A DNA stretch of 8,311 nucleotides, from the NCBI GenBank assembly GCA_937871645.1, contig CALMPZ010000164.1:1-8311 (forward strand), written 5' to 3'. Source of the stretch: an uncultured Polymorphobacter sp. (GTDB taxonomy: Bacteria; Pseudomonadota; Alphaproteobacteria; Sphingomonadales; Sphingomonadaceae). Shown one piece after another: positions 6,759-8,311 of this stretch. The number at the start of each line of letters is the position of its first letter. The stretch's first letter is position 1. The notes beneath the pieces are model-generated. The model saw nothing but the letters and a program-made list of their open reading frames with translations, was not told the DNA's origin and ran no database searches. A program made the translations under genes and the position numbers.

Positions 6759-8162
6759 TCAGACCTTGAGCAGCAGATGCTCGCGTTCCCAGGCGGTGAC
6801 CACGTCCTGATAGGCCTCAAGCTCGGCGAACTTGATCGCGGCAAAGGCGTCGAAGAACGGCTCGCCGAGCAAATTGCGCACCGCGCGGGCGTGGGTAAAC
6901 TTGTCGAGCGCCTCGTTGAGCGTGCGTGGCAGTGTACGCGCCATGCGGTAGGCGCTGCCGTCGATCTGGGCGCGCGGCTCGCTTTCCTCGATCATGCCGA
7001 TGTAGCCGGCGACCAAGGACGCCGCCATCGACAGGTATGGGTTGGCGTCGGCGCCGGGCAGGCGGTTTTCGATGCGGCGGTTTTCGGGGTCGCTGATCGG
7101 CACACGCAGGCCGCAGCTGCGGTTATCAAGGCCCCATTGCACGTTGATCGGCGCGTCGTGCGACGGTCGCATCCGGCGGAAGCTGTTGACATTGGGGGCA
7201 AACATCAGCGCGATCTGCGGCAGGTGCTGCTGCAGGCCCGCCACGTGACTACGGAACAACGGGCTGTCATGGCCGTCGGCATCGGCGAACAGGTTGAGCC
7301 CGGTTTCGATATCGACGACCGATTGGTGGAGGTGCATCGCGCTGCCCGGCTGGTCATCCATGGGCTTCGCCATGAACGTCGCATACATGCCGTTTTCGAG
7401 CGCAACCTGGCGGACGATGCGCTTGAACAGCACGACCTGGTCGGCGAGCAGCAGCGGGTCGCCGTGGTTGAAGTTGATTTCGAGCTGCGCCGCGCCGGCT
7501 TCGTGGATCATCGTGTCGAGGTCGAGCCCGGCCTTTTCGCTGTGCTCGTAGATCTTGTCGATGATCTCCTCGAACTCGTTGATCGCATCGAGGCCGTAGG
7601 GTTCGGACGCGGTTTCAGCGCGGCCGTTGCGGCCGATCGGCGGCTTCAACGGTATATCAGGGTCGGTGTTGATGCTGGTCAGGAAGAATTCGACTTCGGG
7701 GGCCACCAGCGCCTTCCAGCCGCGCGCCGCGTACAGCCCAATGACCTTTTTGAGCAGGTTGCGCGGATAGATTTCAACGGGTTGGTGGTCGCGGCCATAG
7801 GGGTCGGCGATGACGACGGCGGTCGGCACCTTGAAATAGGGGGCGATGCGCAACGACGTCGGGTCGGGCACCAGAGTCATGTCGGGGTCCTGGAATGGCG
7901 CCACCGCGGGGTCTTCGGGATAGTCGCCGGTGACCGTGACGATCAGGATCGAGCTGGCGATTTTCAGCGCGCCACCCTGAACCGACTTCACCATCTTGGC
8001 GGCCGGCAGCACCTTGCCGCGGACGATGCCGTTCATATCGGGCACCATGCATTCGACTTCGACAATGCCGTGCCGTGTCAGCCAGTCTTCCAGTTCGGCG
8101 GCGACTTTTGCGTAGTAGAGTTTGCGGTCGGCAATGAGTTGGCGTTCGGCGGCGGTGGGCAC
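6759..8162 (-). CDS. Glutamine synthetase-family gamma-glutamyl-polyamine synthetase (first synthetase of the operon, SpuI/PauA-like)
   Basis: This second ATP-dependent glutamate-amine ligase is only moderately like the puuA at 3984-5360. From the GTG at 8162 it has 467 residues. The beta-grasp region has PDMNGIVRGK (41-50). Catalytic-domain landmarks are APEVEFFL (E156, E158), HEAGAAQLEINF (E221, E228), TFMAKP (262-267), GSAMHLHQS (273-281, H277 and H279), APNVNSFRR (322-330), NRS (347-349) and ADANPY (371-376). All expected metal and ATP-site residues that I can identify are present. The form GSAMHLHQSV differs from the GSG-HIH-S of PuuA and recalls the Pseudomonas SpuI/PauA synthetases for polyamines. 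The frame extends to a TTG at 8216 (485 residues), but those 18 extra residues are low-complexity (CKATAARPCCKTK). I prefer the GTG, which has AAAGG 8 bases upstream. The gene is likely the first of the operon. The true substrate is unknown and may be a different polyamine from that of the second enzyme. Confidence 0.87.
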   Translation of the reverse strand: MPTAAERQLIADRKLYYAKVAAELEDWLTRHGIVEVECMVPDMNGIVRGKVLPAAKMVKSVQGGALKIASSILIVTVTGDYPEDPAVAPFQDPDMTLVPDPTSLRIAPYFKVPTAVVIADPYGRDHQPVEIYPRNLLKKVIGLYAARGWKALVAPEVEFFLTSINTDPDIPLKPPIGRNGRAETASEPYGLDAINEFEEIIDKIYEHSEKAGLDLDTMIHEAGAAQLEINFNHGDPLLLADQVVLFKRIVRQVALENGMYATFMAKPMDDQPGSAMHLHQSVVDIETGLNLFADADGHDSPLFRSHVAGLQQHLPQIALMFAPNVNSFRRMRPSHDAPINVQWGLDNRSCGLRVPISDPENRRIENRLPGADANPYLSMAASLVAGYIGMIEESEPRAQIDGSAYRMARTLPRTLNEALDKFTHARAVRNLLGEPFFDAFAAIKFAELEAYQDVVTAWEREHLLLKV

Positions 8163-8311
8163 GGTGTTAGCCTTTGTCTTGCAGCATGGTCTTGCAGCGG
8201 TTGCCTTGCAGCGCAAAGCTGCGCATCCTAGATGAACCTATCGGCGTTTCGGCTCAAGTGCAGTGATTGTCCGGCGGCAGGCGCCACAGGCGTGTTTGAT
8301 GTGTAACCCTT
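8163..8311 (-). promoter_or_regulatory. Upstream leader and presumed promoter region of the operon
   Basis: No gene of normal size lies between the first synthetase and the right edge, so the operon promoter is expected here or just beyond. On the minus strand there is a -35-like TTGAGC about 55 bases before the possible leader ORF at 8226, but the matching -10 is poor, so I do not name a promoter. Three copies of the octamer CTTGCAGC (+ strand 8178-8185, 8191-8198, 8205-8212) recur at 13 and 14 base intervals. Short GC hairpins (CGCC-TGT-GGCG and an overlapping GGCG-CCTGC-CGCC) lie nearer the edge. I do not recognise an operator of a known regulator. Confidence 0.35.
8167..8226 (-). CDS. Possible 19-residue leader ORF ahead of the first synthetase
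   Basis: The minus strand has ATG at 8226, 19 sense codons, then TAA ending at 8167, only 4 bases before the GTG start of the synthetase. The Shine-Dalgarno-like AAAGG for that GTG lies within its last codons, so translation of this ORF could control entry into the synthetase. A second in-frame ATG at 8187 would give just six residues. The ribosome site before 8226 is weak (TAGG directly adjoining the ATG) and the peptide has no recognisable feature. It may be chance. If the synthetase instead starts at TTG 8216, this ORF would simply overlap the gene's 5' end in another frame. Confidence 0.2.
   Translation of the reverse strand: MRSFALQGNRCKTMLQDKG

Noticed and set aside
6608..6844. N-terminal extension of the oxidase frame (79 further codons up to 6844)
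   Set aside because: It translates the inverted repeat and overlaps the end of the first synthetase on the same strand. PuuB homology starts just after the ATG at 6607, so the extension is not coding.
6663..8231. Open frame of 522 codons on the plus strand
   Set aside because: It mirrors the first synthetase and begins inside the repeat. The product is repetitive in Val, Arg, His and Asp with no recognisable domain, while the minus strand encodes a clear catalytic domain.
8217..8311. A sigma-70 promoter with TTGAGC as -35
   Set aside because: The hexamer 17 bases downstream of it matches TATAAT poorly, so I could not support a specific promoter.

Overview
The window looks like a polyamine (putrescine-type) uptake and catabolism operon from an alphaproteobacterium, most likely a sphingomonad. 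The lineage call rests on the high GC content (about 58 to 70 % in hand-counted lines), the Pot and Puu protein sequences, and a GC-rich nested inverted repeat in the middle of the operon. From memory, that repeat resembles dispersed intergenic repeats common in Sphingomonadales. No rRNA, tRNA or housekeeping marker is present, so the lineage remains an inference.

All seven genes lie on the minus strand, so the operon reads from right to left. From about 8311 to 8163 there is an upstream leader that probably holds the promoter. It contains a possible 19-residue leader ORF and three copies of an octamer. Next come a glutamine synthetase-fold gamma-glutamyl-polyamine synthetase (8162 to 6759), a 151-bp gap filled largely by the inverted repeat (6749 to 6637), and a PuuB-type gamma-glutamylputrescine oxidase (6607 to 5357). 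After these lie a second PuuA-type synthetase (5360 to 3984), a PotF/PotD-type binding protein with a Tat-like lipoprotein signal (3956 to 2865), the permeases PotH (2851 to 1964) and PotI (1967 to 1035), and the ATPase PotG (1038 to beyond the left edge). Three junctions are 4-base ATGA overlaps (5357-5360, 1964-1967, 1035-1038). The other two from the oxidase onward have gaps of only 27 and 13 bases, so the last six genes look like one translationally coupled unit.

The inferred pathway runs as follows. The binding protein captures a polyamine in the periplasm, PotH/PotI/PotG import it with ATP, one or both synthetases attach glutamate to an amino group using ATP, and the FAD oxidase oxidises the gamma-glutamyl amine to the aldehyde. 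The later Puu steps (aldehyde dehydrogenase PuuC, hydrolase PuuD, GABA transaminase PuuE) and a regulator (PuuR) are not in this window. They must be encoded elsewhere or beyond the edges.

I do not see a new biological system here. The points worth a second look are the pairing of two diverged synthetases, the repeat placed inside the operon, the leader upstream of the first gene, the Tat/lipobox signal on the binding protein, and the transporter gene order.
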